From Pseudomonas sp. Q11 (GTDB taxonomy: Bacteria; Pseudomonadota; Gammaproteobacteria; Pseudomonadales; Pseudomonadaceae): 64,000 nt of DNA. The stretch spans positions 62,001 through 126,000 of the forward strand of contig NZ_JAKNQY010000010.1 in the NCBI RefSeq assembly GCF_024494355.1, read 5' to 3'. Of this stretch, positions 26,201-34,503 are shown in pieces. Every line of letters starts with the position of its first letter. Position 1 is the first letter of the stretch. Under the pieces are notes generated by a model. The model was given only the letters and a program-made list of their open reading frames with translations. It was not told where the DNA came from and ran no database searches. The position numbers and the translations under genes were made by a program.

Positions 26201-29200
26201 GCACGCCTTGCGGATTTGCCGGGGTCTGGCTATCGGGAATGGTCACAACGCCAACGGTCAGGTCATCGACATCGGCAAAGCTGACCGTGCCGGTGTCGCT
26301 GGCGATCGTGTTGACGTCGTTGGCGGCATTGTCCAGGTCATGAACGGCACCGTCACCCAACAGCACCAGGCCGTCGGCGATAATGGCGCCTCCGGCGGAC
26401 TGGTCGATCTTGCCGCCATTGCTTTGCAACGCCAGGACCGGAGCCGGCTTGTTGTCGTCGTTGCCGGTGCCCGGTGCGTCCGCCACGGTCAGTTGGTCAT
26501 TGATGTGGATATTGCCGGTACCGGCGTCAAGGGTAAGGCTGTCGTTGATCCGGGTCGCTTCGATGATGCTGATGTCACCGGTCATGTCCGCGCCACCGAT
26601 CTTGACGGAGGTGAACCCGTCGCCCAAAGCACTGATGTCGGTGCCAGTCAGTTCCAGCGAACCGGGGGCGTCGCCGGTGCTGCCGCCCACGGCAATGTCT
26701 TTGCTCGGGGTGTTGGTCTCAAGGGCGATCTTGCCGTTGCCGGTGACGCTGCCGGCGCCGCCGTTGAAGTTGATATCGTCGGCCTTGATGGCCAAGTTGT
26801 TGTCGGTGCTGTTGAGACTGCCGTTGAACGTGATGGAACTGCCTTGCAGGCCCTTGCTACCCGACGTGTTGGTCTTGATGTTGTCGACGTACAGCGAGCC
26901 GCCGACCTGCTTGCCCGCGGTCTGGTCGAAACTGCCCGAGACGAACACGAACTTGTACGTGCCGGCCTTATCAGCCGTTGCCGTGTGGCTTTGCCAATTC
27001 ACCGCGCCCGTACCGTTACCCGTTTCGTTCAGGATGATCTGGTATTCGCCGGTATTGACGTTTAACAGATAGCCGAAGACGTCATAGGTATCGCCACCCG
27101 CGACCGGTTTGTAATCGAAACTGACCGCTTCCCCCGCCGCCAGGGAGACCGTGCCCTCGCTGACCACCGAAGGGCCGCGCATGATGCAACCGGCGGGTGC
27201 GTTGAGGCAGTTGGAATTGTTTTCGGTACCCAACAGCAGCGCCGCGCCGCCGTCCTTGCCCTGGCCTGCAGCGGCGACCGGGGTGAGGGGTTTGTAGTCC
27301 ATGTCGCCTTGGTCGCCAGGCGAGACACTCGGCGCACCGCCGCCCGTGGGCGATGTTGTCGGCAACGTCGGGTCATCAGGCGACACCACGCCATCGACCA
27401 CGGTGACGCCGGTGAAGAACTGGTCGATGGACGTCTTCCACCCGACCAAGCCGTTTTCGAAGTCAGCGTTCAAGAACTGTGAAGTGCCCAGCTCAACGGC
27501 ACCGGTGTAAACCTGCTCGCCGCTGGTTAAGACTCTTGCGCCGTTGATAAACGTCTTGCCGGCGCCGCTGGTGGTCGCGTACAGAGCGCCCAGCGCGCTG
27601 TTACCGCCGACCATGTCGCTGAAGATGATCGAGCCCGAACCGGCGTCGACGCGCAGGACGCGGTTGTTGGCCACCGCATCGGAATCCACCACGCCGGCAA
27701 ACACGATGTTGCCACCGTTGCTCTTCAAACTGACGTCGGTGTTCAGGGCGATCTTACCGTTGAGGATCAATGCCAGGCTGTTGCCATTGCCTGCGCCACT
27801 GGCGTCGATGTCACCGTTGAGGAAAATATTGCCGAAGACGTAGCGGCCTGTTCCGACGTCGTCGTGCCCGGACTGCAACGTCAGGGTCCGGTCGCCGCTG
27901 ATGCTCGACGGGGTGTAGTCGCCGTTCCAGTGGATGCTGTTGTCGGCCTTGATCGCAACATCGGTGCCGCCGGCCAGGGCCGTATCGATCGCGTTGAAGC
28001 CAACCGAGGCTTCGGTCCCATTGGCGCCGCCCGTCAATCCTCCGTTACCCGGCCCCACCGTGACGCTGTCCGGGTCGAGCAACCACAAGCCGCCCTTGCC
28101 GTTTTTAGCCGAAGCATCGGCCGCCTTGCTCACCGCCAGCTTGGCGCCGCTGGTTTCGATCTTGCCGCCGTCGCCGCCCTTGGCGCCGCCGGTGGCTTTC
28201 AGCGTGCCGTCCACGCGGGTCACGCTGCCCGGCTTCTTTATATCCGACCAGGCCACCACGGTACCGCCCTTGCCGTTGTCGGTCGCCGATGCATCAAGCA
28301 CGGCACCGGCGGCGATGGTGGTCTGGCTGGCCTGCTTGATCGCAGGATCCTTACCTTGCCAACTACCGCCCACGTAGATTTCGCCGCCCCCCTTGGCCCC
28401 GGTGGCGTCGAGTTCAGCGCCGTTATTGATCGAGACGCGATCCCCGGTCACAACGATCTTGCCGCCCTTGGCGGTGTCGGAGGATACATTGATACGTCCG
28501 GCGACTTGCACGTCGCCCCGGTCGCCCATCAACGTGACCACGCCGTTTTCACCGATATCCAGGGAGCGGGCTTCGATCAAACCGGTGTTGTTGATGACGG
28601 TGCTTGCCAGAGTTTCCGCCGCGCGGGCGGTCAGCAGGATTCTGCCGGCATCGGCGCGAATGGCACCGCCGTTTTCGATCAACGCTTGCAATGCGCCTTC
28701 TTGCACTTCCAACTGCACCGGCCCGCCCAAGTCGAGCGTCACGACACTGCCGGCGCCCAGCAGCACATTGCCCTTGTGCGCGGTAATGTTGCCGTCGTTG
28801 ACGATTTTCGCGGCGATCAGCGCAATGGTGCCGCCTTGCGCTGCATTGATGTTGCCCTGGTTGACCACCGAGGCGGCGCTGTCGCCACTGAAACGGTAGT
28901 TGCCCGCCAGGAAATCTTCGGTGCTCACGTTGAGCGTGGACGCCACCAGGCCGCCGACATCAACCTGTGCGTTAGGTGTGAACAGTACGCCGTTGGGGTT
29001 GACCAGGAACACTTGGCCGTTGGCTTTCAGCGCGCCTTGAATCACTGACACATCCGAGCCCAACACGCGATTCAATGCGACGGACGCCGCGCCTGGCTGG
29101 ATGAACTGGACGGTGTTGCCTTTGCCAATGGAAAAGCTCTGCCAGTCAATCGCGAGCTTATCGCTGCCCTGATGAATGGCCATGTTGTTGCCGTTCTGAT

Positions 29201-29405
29201 GAACGCTGCCGTTACCCGCCACGATATTGCCGCCGGAAGGCAACGCCCCCGCCGCCGCTACCGAGGCGAAGACGCCGCCGCCCACGCCGATGACGAGGCT
29301 GATGGATTTACGGCTTTTGCCCTTGCCGTGGCTTTTGACCAACTCGGATGCCACCTGCCATGCGCCCATCACGGCATTCCAGACTACTCGGTAAGCTCTG
29401 TTCAT
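23298..29405 (-). CDS. TpsA filamentous-haemagglutinin-like exoprotein
   Basis: 2035 residues. The start at 29405 gives the extended signal peptide (ESPR) MNRAYRVVWNAVMGAWQVAS; upstream frame to 29537 is not coding. The TPS domain (~45-190) contains IDWQSFSIGKGNTVQF, NPNGVLF and the ANGQVFLVNPNG motif. A long beta-helical passenger follows, rich in Gly/Asn/Asp. It includes a non-helical insert (around DNA 26880-27400) with a Pro/Thr/Gly linker, two Cys and SFDYKPVAGGDTYDV, like a carbohydrate-binding domain. Three near-identical 102-residue repeats lie at DNA 24409-25326. The C-terminus is low-complexity with two Cys. It is likely an adhesin or contact protein at the surface; no CDI toxin domain or immunity gene is visible. 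Confidence 0.92.
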   Translation of the reverse strand: MNRAYRVVWNAVMGAWQVASELVKSHGKGKSRKSISLVIGVGGGVFASVAAAGALPSGGNIVAGNGSVHQNGNNMAIHQGSDKLAIDWQSFSIGKGNTVQFIQPGAASVALNRVLGSDVSVIQGALKANGQVFLVNPNGVLFTPNAQVDVGGLVASTLNVSTEDFLAGNYRFSGDSAASVVNQGNINAAQGGTIALIAAKIVNDGNITAHKGNVLLGAGSVVTLDLGGPVQLEVQEGALQALIENGGAIRADAGRILLTARAAETLASTVINNTGLIEARSLDIGENGVVTLMGDRGDVQVAGRINVSSDTAKGGKIVVTGDRVSINNGAELDATGAKGGGEIYVGGSWQGKDPAIKQASQTTIAAGAVLDASATDNGKGGTVVAWSDIKKPGSVTRVDGTLKATGGAKGGDGGKIETSGAKLAVSKAADASAKNGKGGLWLLDPDSVTVGPGNGGLTGGANGTEASVGFNAIDTALAGGTDVAIKADNSIHWNGDYTPSSISGDRTLTLQSGHDDVGTGRYVFGNIFLNGDIDASGAGNGNSLALILNGKIALNTDVSLKSNGGNIVFAGVVDSDAVANNRVLRVDAGSGSIIFSDMVGGNSALGALYATTSGAGKTFINGARVLTSGEQVYTGAVELGTSQFLNADFENGLVGWKTSIDQFFTGVTVVDGVVSPDDPTLPTTSPTGGGAPSVSPGDQGDMDYKPLTPVAAAGQGKDGGAALLLGTENNSNCLNAPAGCIMRGPSVVSEGTVSLAAGEAVSFDYKPVAGGDTYDVFGYLLNVNTGEYQIILNETGNGTGAVNWQSHTATADKAGTYKFVFVSGSFDQTAGKQVGGSLYVDNIKTNTSGSKGLQGSSITFNGSLNSTDNNLAIKADDINFNGGAGSVTGNGKIALETNTPSKDIAVGGSTGDAPGSLELTGTDISALGDGFTSVKIGGADMTGDISIIEATRINDSLTLDAGTGNIHINDQLTVADAPGTGNDDNKPAPVLALQSNGGKIDQSAGGAIIADGLVLLGDGAVHDLDNAANDVNTIASDTGTVSFADVDDLTVGVVTIPDSQTPANPQGVPVAGMTQTGDLSLVADTLTVGQALLTQGDTSLTSDEIDLAASVAGSGSLTLKQKTDGLDIHLGGSDDPEVTGPNDPLVLSDADLANIQDGFDEVVIGNDKTRNITVDDEGATFRDDLALVANGVLDLLGDLMLKDPEGTDEDGTTGKGLTLSVDAGKGATQATGATITADELALRGEGDFNLGKGGHDVGVIAADVGSLKFAGNGNLTVGVVDGTVGITSDEAVTLKTDHDLTLVKGITIENGPRDDAGQGQTRADDIITLEVAGKTTQSGDAGAKLDASGLVLLGGNYALGNTGNVIGDIASEAGKVQFNNSGNLKVGSLTATHADGTQTTVTGVNNTGDVSIGTQGNLAINEALATSGNVFLNVDGKTTQNAKGNITADGLALNGGDFELRNNGNVVGDIASEAGKVAFNNTGNLKVGTLTETDGNGNVVKTTTGVNNTGDVSIGTQGDLAINEALATSGNVFLNVGGTTTQDGNGNIIADGLALNGGDFDLRNNGNVVGDIASEAGKVAFNNTGNLKVGTLTETDGNGNLVKTTTGVNNTGDVSIGTRGNLAINEALATSGNVFLNVDGKTTQNAKGNITADGLALKGGNFDLRNASNWVGDIASRAKDVSFVNRSDVTVGRLTETALDGTQLDQIVGIGNTGKVQVVTTTGNITLAENVSTTSNASDAVVLNAGQSASAGVAAGGDVKANAGVTVSTGVGGRAVIYTGSLAGSTRVVDVVGSGSGNFRYNSDEQQSNFGRALGNTGVHAVYREQPVLVVSTNGSTTQTKPFDGQTTFNGGGIAGYDANGLWNGDTKQMLGNPLYSVGTQGPGSHLINIGGLADLGYLIVSNPANASLTVTQSFDIEAVRQSVADATRVGAQVTSPHAPELNPAQPKPADWSDYGVDDGGLLLVDQGGTRANGAGNGDSDSAAQAESADSERELAGNVCSDGGVSAGGACAAYPPQTVFVVRGGVRLPSLAMRP
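24409..25326. repeat. Three 306-bp tandem repeats inside the TpsA gene
   Basis: The same block recurs every 306 bp (anchors at 24409, 24715, 25021, and the GTTGAGGAACACGTTGCC anchors at about 24493, 24799, 25105), giving three in-frame 102-residue beta-helix modules. Copies 2 and 1/3 differ at only a few positions, so they are recent or kept uniform. Copy number is likely to vary between strains. Confidence 0.9.
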
Positions 29406-29964
29406 TTTTTGTTCACTCGTCCTTAATAAGACTGGCCGCGCCATGATGTTCAGGCGGTTTGCTATCGAAAAATCAAATAAAGAACCGCATCCGGATGGAT
29501 TGCGGCTCGGAAACCCCAAAGTGCTCCGTTCCATCATGTCGGCGGTTTGCGCAGCGCACTTTTGCTGGAGCGTCTACGGCCTTTGATTGAGCGGATCGGG
29601 TGGATTTTTTCGATGGGCGGTGAACTGCGCACGGGGCGGCACGCTGACGCTGGTGTAGGCGGATCAGGGTTATGACTTGTGGAATCTGGATGCCGGTGGC
29701 GACGATTATCGGCCGGTGGTTTTCCCCTCGGATCAGCGCGAGGCGTTTGCCAGGCATTGGCAAAGCCCGCGTGGGGAGCCGAGGTTCACGGCCACGTTAA
29801 TCGAGCCGCCTGCGATAAAAGAGCGCAAACCGGCCAAACCCAAGCGCGGTAAGGTGAAGTGGCTGCAGGAAGACCAAGAGGATAGCATTGAGCCATTAAC
29901 CCCAAGGAAGCCCGAAGATGCCTGGAACGCCCGCCCCGCTGAGCTTCACAACGAAGATCCGCTC
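29406..29964 (+). other. TpsA promoter side and degenerate coding remnant
   Basis: 29406-29640 is the leader of the minus-strand TpsA gene; no promoter could be named with confidence. From 29659 the plus-strand frame looks coding (ADQGYDLWNLDAGGDDYRPV and onwards), but it is cut by a TAG at 29656-29658, with coding-like sequence (GGTLTLV) on its upstream side. This suggests the 3' part of an older gene, disrupted by a nonsense codon, that runs into the next open frame. It would make a 96-residue leader if TTG 29677 were used. Confidence 0.45.
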
Positions 29965-30942
29965 ATGAACCTCCTCACCGCCGACGCCGTCGGACAACGT
30001 TCTATGTTTCTTATCATCGTTTTATCCTGCTTGCTTGTCCTTGGCATCACGAAGACTTTGAGCAAAGCCAATCAGAGATCGAATCAAGACTCTCAGCTGT
30101 TCATGTACGGAGCCATTGCCACCTCCTTCATCATAATCATGTCTGCGGTACTGATTTGGGGCAGCAATGATCTTCCCGCATGGCTTCAAGGCATCGGCAG
30201 CATCTACGCAATCATCGTGGCAATACTCGTCTCTCGGCATGAAGGCCGAAATGCCCAGGCAAGAAGCAGACGGGAACGAGCAGAAGATCACAGGCGTGAA
30301 GCCCAAAGAGTCAATGAAGAGAAGATAGAAACCACCAGGGCCATTTACCAGATCGTGCTCCGCGCGTTCATGAGCTTCAGCTACGTGCGTGAGAATGCCT
30401 ACGACAAGAGCCTGTCAGCCAAGGATATCGGCCCGCGCAAGGGCGAGCCGGAGCTGAAAATAAAAGGCGGCAAACAATGGAGATCATTGGGTTTCAAGGC
30501 TGCCGACATTCGCGTACAGCTTCGACAACTGGAGGCATTTGTAGAGCAACTGGAAAAAATTTCACCCTTTGAGCACAGAGATGCAGTTCTCGCCTTGCTG
30601 ACATCCGAATTCTGCGCCTCGATCAAAGTGTTACTTGCCGATTTGAAGACCGGTTGGAATATCGCAAGTCTACAAACTCCACCCGCTCGCGCGGCAAAAT
30701 CGACGATCAAGTACCCTCCTTGCGTCAAAAACGCCACCTATACCGAAACCGAAAAACTCATTGGTGTCACCGAGTATTTGGCCCATGGGATTTTTCACAT
30801 GTACCTGGATGAGCCGGAGTGTAATCGTATCGAGGAGGTTTTCCTGAGTTGGACCCAAAGGGCAAATAAAATTTTTTCAAGTCATGGGCTCCAGGTGTCA
30901 TCCGGTGCGCAAGAGGATATTTATCAGGCACAGCAGGGCTGA
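29965..30942 (+). CDS. Two-TM membrane protein with cytoplasmic helical domain (unknown)
   Basis: 325 residues from the ATG at 29965 (an ATG at 30004 and a TTG at 29677 are also possible). Two membrane helices (MFLIIVLSCLLVLGI and MYGAIATSFIIIMSAVLIW) plus a third weaker one (IGSIYAIIVAILV), then a basic, coiled-coil-like stretch (RNAQARSRRERAEDHRREAQ) and a ~230-residue soluble helical domain ending QEDIYQAQQG. No family recognised. The layout (TM helices, coiled coil, soluble domain) is like sensor or effector proteins, but nothing decides. Start choice is uncertain because the frame continues a remnant upstream. Confidence 0.5.
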   Translation: MNLLTADAVGQRSMFLIIVLSCLLVLGITKTLSKANQRSNQDSQLFMYGAIATSFIIIMSAVLIWGSNDLPAWLQGIGSIYAIIVAILVSRHEGRNAQARSRRERAEDHRREAQRVNEEKIETTRAIYQIVLRAFMSFSYVRENAYDKSLSAKDIGPRKGEPELKIKGGKQWRSLGFKAADIRVQLRQLEAFVEQLEKISPFEHRDAVLALLTSEFCASIKVLLADLKTGWNIASLQTPPARAAKSTIKYPPCVKNATYTETEKLIGVTEYLAHGIFHMYLDEPECNRIEEVFLSWTQRANKIFSSHGLQVSSGAQEDIYQAQQG

Positions 30943-31020
30943 CTTTTGCGACGACATTCCAACACAGGTAGCGATGGTGAAGTAACCCGTTAGTGGCTAA
31001 CACTGAACAGGAGGCCCGCA

Positions 31021-31236
31021 TGAGGAACTTCACGATCCAACACATCGACCACATCGTCCTGCGCGGAAAAGACATCGAGCGCAGCCTCGCTTTCTATACG
31101 TCGGTGCTCGGTTACGAGCTCAAGAAACGCAGGGACGATCTTGGAATGATTCATCTCAGCACCGGTGTATCGATGATTGATCTGGTTGATATCGAGGGGC
31201 CGCTTGGTCGCCAGGGTGGGCCGGCGGCCGGTAAGA
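31021..31236 (+). pseudogene. VOC/glyoxalase family gene, truncated copy
   Basis: The first 72 residues (MRNFTIQHIDHIVLRGKDIE through GGPAAGK) match the intact gene at 51235 at about 85%. After GGPAAGK the frame continues with unrelated residues (TKPANPGWLPASDHE) to 31394, overlapping the 3' end of a minus-strand gene. The second beta-alpha module of the VOC fold, with its metal ligands, is missing, so the product cannot be an active enzyme. The junction is near 31236. Confidence 0.8.
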
Positions 31237-31293
31237 CAAAACCTGCCAACCCCGGCTGGCTTCCGGCGAGCGATCACGAGGCGACGCGCACCC

Positions 31294-31524
31294 TCAACTC
31301 TTCTTTCCAAACAACCGGTCGGCAATCTGGCGACCTCGCTCCAACCCTTCCTCCGTCAACCAGATCGACTTGTTCTTGTTTACCGGATCGCTGATGAGAC
31401 CTTGTTCATGCAATCGGCTCATGACCTCGAAGTCGAAACCTTTCCAGGCGTTGCCGGTGTCGGAACTGAAGGCTGCCAACAAGGCAAGCACAGCTTCTTC
31501 TATCAATCTGTCGTCGTAATCCAT
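31294..31524 (-). CDS. DUF6429 family protein
   Basis: 76 residues (MDYDDRLIEEAVLALLAAF, then AWKGFDFEVMSRLHEQGLIS and a winged-helix-like SIWLTEEGLERG). The pattern matches DUF6429; the fold looks like a small winged helix-turn-helix, but no DNA-binding role is shown. It is convergent with the truncated VOC gene and covers the junction, so it probably came with the DNA that replaced the end of that gene. Confidence 0.75.
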   Translation of the reverse strand: MDYDDRLIEEAVLALLAAFSSDTGNAWKGFDFEVMSRLHEQGLISDPVNKNKSIWLTEEGLERGRQIADRLFGKKS

Positions 31525-31662
31525 GGTCGCGGCTCCGCTCGTGTTTAGCTGGTAACGCCGACTTTATGTGTTAGCGCTCCCTAAACCTTATCTGGTCAAA
31601 GATAAGCAGAGAGTTTAGCTATCCAGTGCAGCTGTGCAGCCGCGACACGGAGGCTTGGTTCA

Positions 31663-32148
31663 TCAGGCCACTTGCGACGCCTTTCTGTTCTCAGCTTTTG
31701 TCACTTTCTTGCCCTTGTGCTCAAACTCCCATCCCTTACAGGCCAGGGCCACATGCTTGGGAATCAGTGAGGTACCGCTGCTGTAGGCGGTGATGGTGCG
31801 ACGGGTAAAGCCCAGTTCCTGTGCGGCGGTCGTCAGCGAGAGCTTGTTGTCAGCCATCCAGCGTTTGAATGCCTGAGTCGGCATCACCTCCCCGGTTTGC
31901 TCCAGAGCCAGTCGATGCAAGGTGACAGCCGCCAATTCAAGGTCGTCACCCCAGCTCACATCAAAACCCCACTCACCCACTTGGGCGGTGCCGAACAACG
32001 ACAGATCCTCTAGGGGTTTGAGCACCGGGAATTGTCGGATGTGTTCTCGCAGGTCTACGTCGTAGTGCTTACCGTTGGCAAACTCCACCTGCAAGGTATG
32101 TTTGCCGGGGACAGGCTTCACGTTGTTGATTCTGGCTTTGCTGATCAT
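31663..32148 (-). CDS. DUF2442 domain protein with C-terminal HTH
   Basis: 161 residues. DUF2442 domain at ~1-85 (VEFANGKHYDVDLREHIRQF and DVSWGDDLELAAVTLHRLA). The C-terminus has a helix-turn-helix: AFKRWMADNKLSLTTAAQEL then GFTRRTITAYSSG, like an antitoxin regulator. It starts 3 bp after the DUF4160 gene's stop on the same strand. DUF4160/DUF2442 pairs are widespread mobile two-gene units suggested to act as toxin-antitoxin pairs (family knowledge, weak). The HTH half would be the autoregulator. Confidence 0.8.
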   Translation of the reverse strand: MISKARINNVKPVPGKHTLQVEFANGKHYDVDLREHIRQFPVLKPLEDLSLFGTAQVGEWGFDVSWGDDLELAAVTLHRLALEQTGEVMPTQAFKRWMADNKLSLTTAAQELGFTRRTITAYSSGTSLIPKHVALACKGWEFEHKGKKVTKAENRKASQVA

Positions 32149-32151
32149 GGG

Positions 32152-32394
32152 TCAGCTCCTCCGATTCTGTTCATTCCACACGCGCTGCAGATCAGCCGTG
32201 TGATTTGCCGCCCACGCCAAGGCAGCCTTCAGGGCTTTAGGGTTGGCCCCTTTGCCAAGCACCTTGAACCCATCGATCTCCACCAACGACTCACCATCGG
32301 GCGTTTGCACATGAAAATGCGGCGGCGCGTGATCGTCCGGGTAGATTTTTATTTTCCAGTTACGGTCGCTGTATAGGGTTGCCACGCGTGACAT
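32152..32394 (-). CDS. DUF4160 family protein
   Basis: 80 residues. The DUF4160 signature is complete: IKIYPDDHAPPHFHVQTPDG with the conserved His residues, then GKGANPKALKAALAWAANH. It is the first gene of the pair and ends 3 bp before DUF2442. The conserved DDHAPPHFH block looks like a metal or catalytic site; the biochemical function is unknown. It may be the toxin partner (inference). Confidence 0.85.
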   Translation of the reverse strand: MSRVATLYSDRNWKIKIYPDDHAPPHFHVQTPDGESLVEIDGFKVLGKGANPKALKAALAWAANHTADLQRVWNEQNRRS

Positions 32395-32527
32395 GCTAGG
32401 GAAATTTTTTCTCTAGCACAAGGGCGCGATTGTTCTGCGAAGTGGAGCTGGATCGGTTGAGGATCTGGCTGCCCCGTTGCCGTCGGCCTATTCTGACGCT
32501 ATCCCCTCTCCCACAGGTATGCCCCTC

Positions 32528-32932
32528 ATGATCCACTGCAAACGAGCCTACGAAGCAGCGAGCACTGAAGATGGCGTGCGGGTTTTGGTGGACCGTCTAT
32601 GGCCGCGTAATTGTCGCAAGGACAAACTCCCGATTGCCGAGTGGCTGCCGGAGGTGGCGCCTTCTCATGAATTGCGCAAGGCGTTCAAGGCGGGGGCGGT
32701 TTCGTTCGAGCAGTTCAAGGTGGCCTATCGCAAGGAGTTGGCTGCCCGGCCGCAGTGTTGGTGGCCGTTGGTGGATATTGCGCGGGACGGCAATCTCACT
32801 TTGGTGTATGCAGCCAAGTCCACGGTCGAGAACAATGCCGTGGTGCTGGCTGAATGGTTGGAGGATGAGGTGGAGAAGCGGGCGGAAGGGAGTTCGCCTG
32901 TGTGCTACTTAGCTGAGTTTCCGGAGTGCTGA
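32528..32932 (+). CDS. DUF488 family protein
   Basis: 134 residues (MIHCKRAYEAASTEDGVRVL, then DRLWPRNCRKD and a LTLVYAAKSTVENNAVVLAE end region). DUF488 proteins are small soluble proteins of unknown function with conserved VDRLWPR and YAAK motifs. An ATG at 32519 would add three residues. It is a stand-alone gene. The last 45 codons recur as an isolated fragment at 43829-43969. Confidence 0.85.
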   Translation: MIHCKRAYEAASTEDGVRVLVDRLWPRNCRKDKLPIAEWLPEVAPSHELRKAFKAGAVSFEQFKVAYRKELAARPQCWWPLVDIARDGNLTLVYAAKSTVENNAVVLAEWLEDEVEKRAEGSSPVCYLAEFPEC

Positions 32933-33241
32933 TTGCTTGGCTTTCGTCATGTTCGCCGTACGCTGCCGCCGCAGATATCTCAGTTTGACGAGCTGACGTG
33001 GGGATGATTTCAAAGGTTTGGCTTCGAGAGGCGTTTGATCATGGCGTTAGCCGGTAAACCGGATGAGCACGGTTTTTGGCGACAACTGAGCTACGCGCTG
33101 AAGCGTTAAGCTTCGCCGCATGCCTCTGCAAGAGCTGCCCGAGACCGCAATCTTTTGGTTTTACTCTTTATAGACCTTGAAGCCGCCAAAAGATCGCAAT
33201 GCCAACAGGGACGGGAGTTATCTGTTACTGAGTGATTGTTA
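32933..33241. other. Spacer with degenerate sequence
   Basis: 309 bp. A short frame at 33041-33109 reads MALAGKPDEHGFWRQLSYAL and ends in a stop; it may be the tail of a lost gene. 33120-33200 contains a degenerate copy of the GCAATCTTTTGG / CCAAAAGATCGC inverted repeat. No promoter or RNA gene could be identified. Confidence 0.4.
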
Positions 33242-34207
33242 TCAAGTCGACGCCTTCAAATCGACGCCCAATGCCTGGGCAAATGCCTTCACCAGCGGAC
33301 TGCGCACGGTGTTGTGACGCAGGATCAGATTAAACGGTGTGCTGATGTGAATGAGGTCCGGCCGCAAGGCTCGCAATTGCCCTTCAGACACCATCGACGC
33401 GGCGTAATGCTGCGGTAGAAAACCCACGAAGCGCCCGGTCTTGATCAGCAGCGCCACGGCTTCCACCTGGGTCGCCGAGGCGGAAAAACTGTCGTAGCGG
33501 GCAAAATTCAGTTTGTCGCGATGGATCGCGTAGCGATGGTTGATGCACTCGTACTCCTTGAGTACGTTGCTGCCGATTTCTGCGTCCGGCACCGAGAACA
33601 ACGGGTGGCCGATCGCGCAGTAAATCTCTGAGCATTCTTCATACAACGCGTAATAGTCGAACTCTTCGCGCTTCTGATAAACCGGCACGATACCGGCCAC
33701 CAGGCGTCCCTCTACGACCCCTCTTTCAACCTCATCCAGTTGTGAGGTCTGAAGTTGAAACCTTACTTTCGGTGACTCTTTATTTATTCGTTCAAGCGCC
33801 GCAACTAACGGTGAATTAATGTCGGAAATAGTATTGTCAATAACGCCCACTCCCAGGTCACCAACAAGTTCATTCTGCGCGGAACTAAGCCGATCACGAA
33901 AGTTATCGACCGAGGCAAATAAATCAATCGACGCCTGATAGACCAATCGGCCTTCTTCGGTCAGATGAAAGCCCTCGCGACCTCGGGTGCACAAGCGCAT
34001 GCCGATACGAATCTCAAGGTCGGAAATTTGTTTGCTGATGGCCGCCAACCCCACATTCAGCTCGTTCTGCGCCGCACTGAAACCGCCAGCCTCGACCACG
34101 GCCTTGAACACTTTGAGCAGTTTGAAATCCAGCCCGCTGAGGGCCAGCGGCGCCCGATGCGCCGTTTTCGGCGCCGGGTTTCCGGAATTGGAAAGTGGGG
34201 TTTCCAT
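33242..34207 (-). CDS. LysR-type transcriptional regulator
   Basis: 321 residues. The winged HTH is at ~28-88 (FKLLKVFKAVVEAGGFSAAQ, then ELNVGLAAISKQISDLEIRI), with the LysR substrate-binding domain after it. It is divergent from the argH-like gene across a 296-bp spacer, the usual layout for a regulator of the adjacent catabolic operon. The N-terminal ~20 residues before the HTH are longer than usual. The effector is probably a substrate or intermediate of the operon (inference). Confidence 0.88.
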   Translation of the reverse strand: METPLSNSGNPAPKTAHRAPLALSGLDFKLLKVFKAVVEAGGFSAAQNELNVGLAAISKQISDLEIRIGMRLCTRGREGFHLTEEGRLVYQASIDLFASVDNFRDRLSSAQNELVGDLGVGVIDNTISDINSPLVAALERINKESPKVRFQLQTSQLDEVERGVVEGRLVAGIVPVYQKREEFDYYALYEECSEIYCAIGHPLFSVPDAEIGSNVLKEYECINHRYAIHRDKLNFARYDSFSASATQVEAVALLIKTGRFVGFLPQHYAASMVSEGQLRALRPDLIHISTPFNLILRHNTVRSPLVKAFAQALGVDLKAST

Positions 34208-34503
34208 AATGCCTATTTACCTCTGGCGCGCTATTCAACAACCTGTGTCCAACAACAAAAATAAAGCTGGCCAATAATAATGAACACAGAAAACCAGGCT
34301 TGGCAACCGCTAATAATCCCCGTACTTCAGTGCCAACTCACTGACTTCGAACTGCTAAAAGCTGACACTTCGATCAGCTCTCGCAACGCTGCAACTGCCC
34401 TCTTGAAAACTGCTTAGGCCGAACCACGCCCGAATTATTTCCGGCGGGTGTTCCCGGCTCTTCGCATCCATTTCAGTTCGCTTTATCGACGAGGAAAACA
34501 ACA

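Noticed and set aside
23505..27065. Very long open frame opposite the TpsA gene
   Set aside because: It mirrors a GC-rich, repetitive gene with codon bias; its translation is low-complexity and lacks any known motif, while the minus strand has ESPR, TPS domain and repeats.
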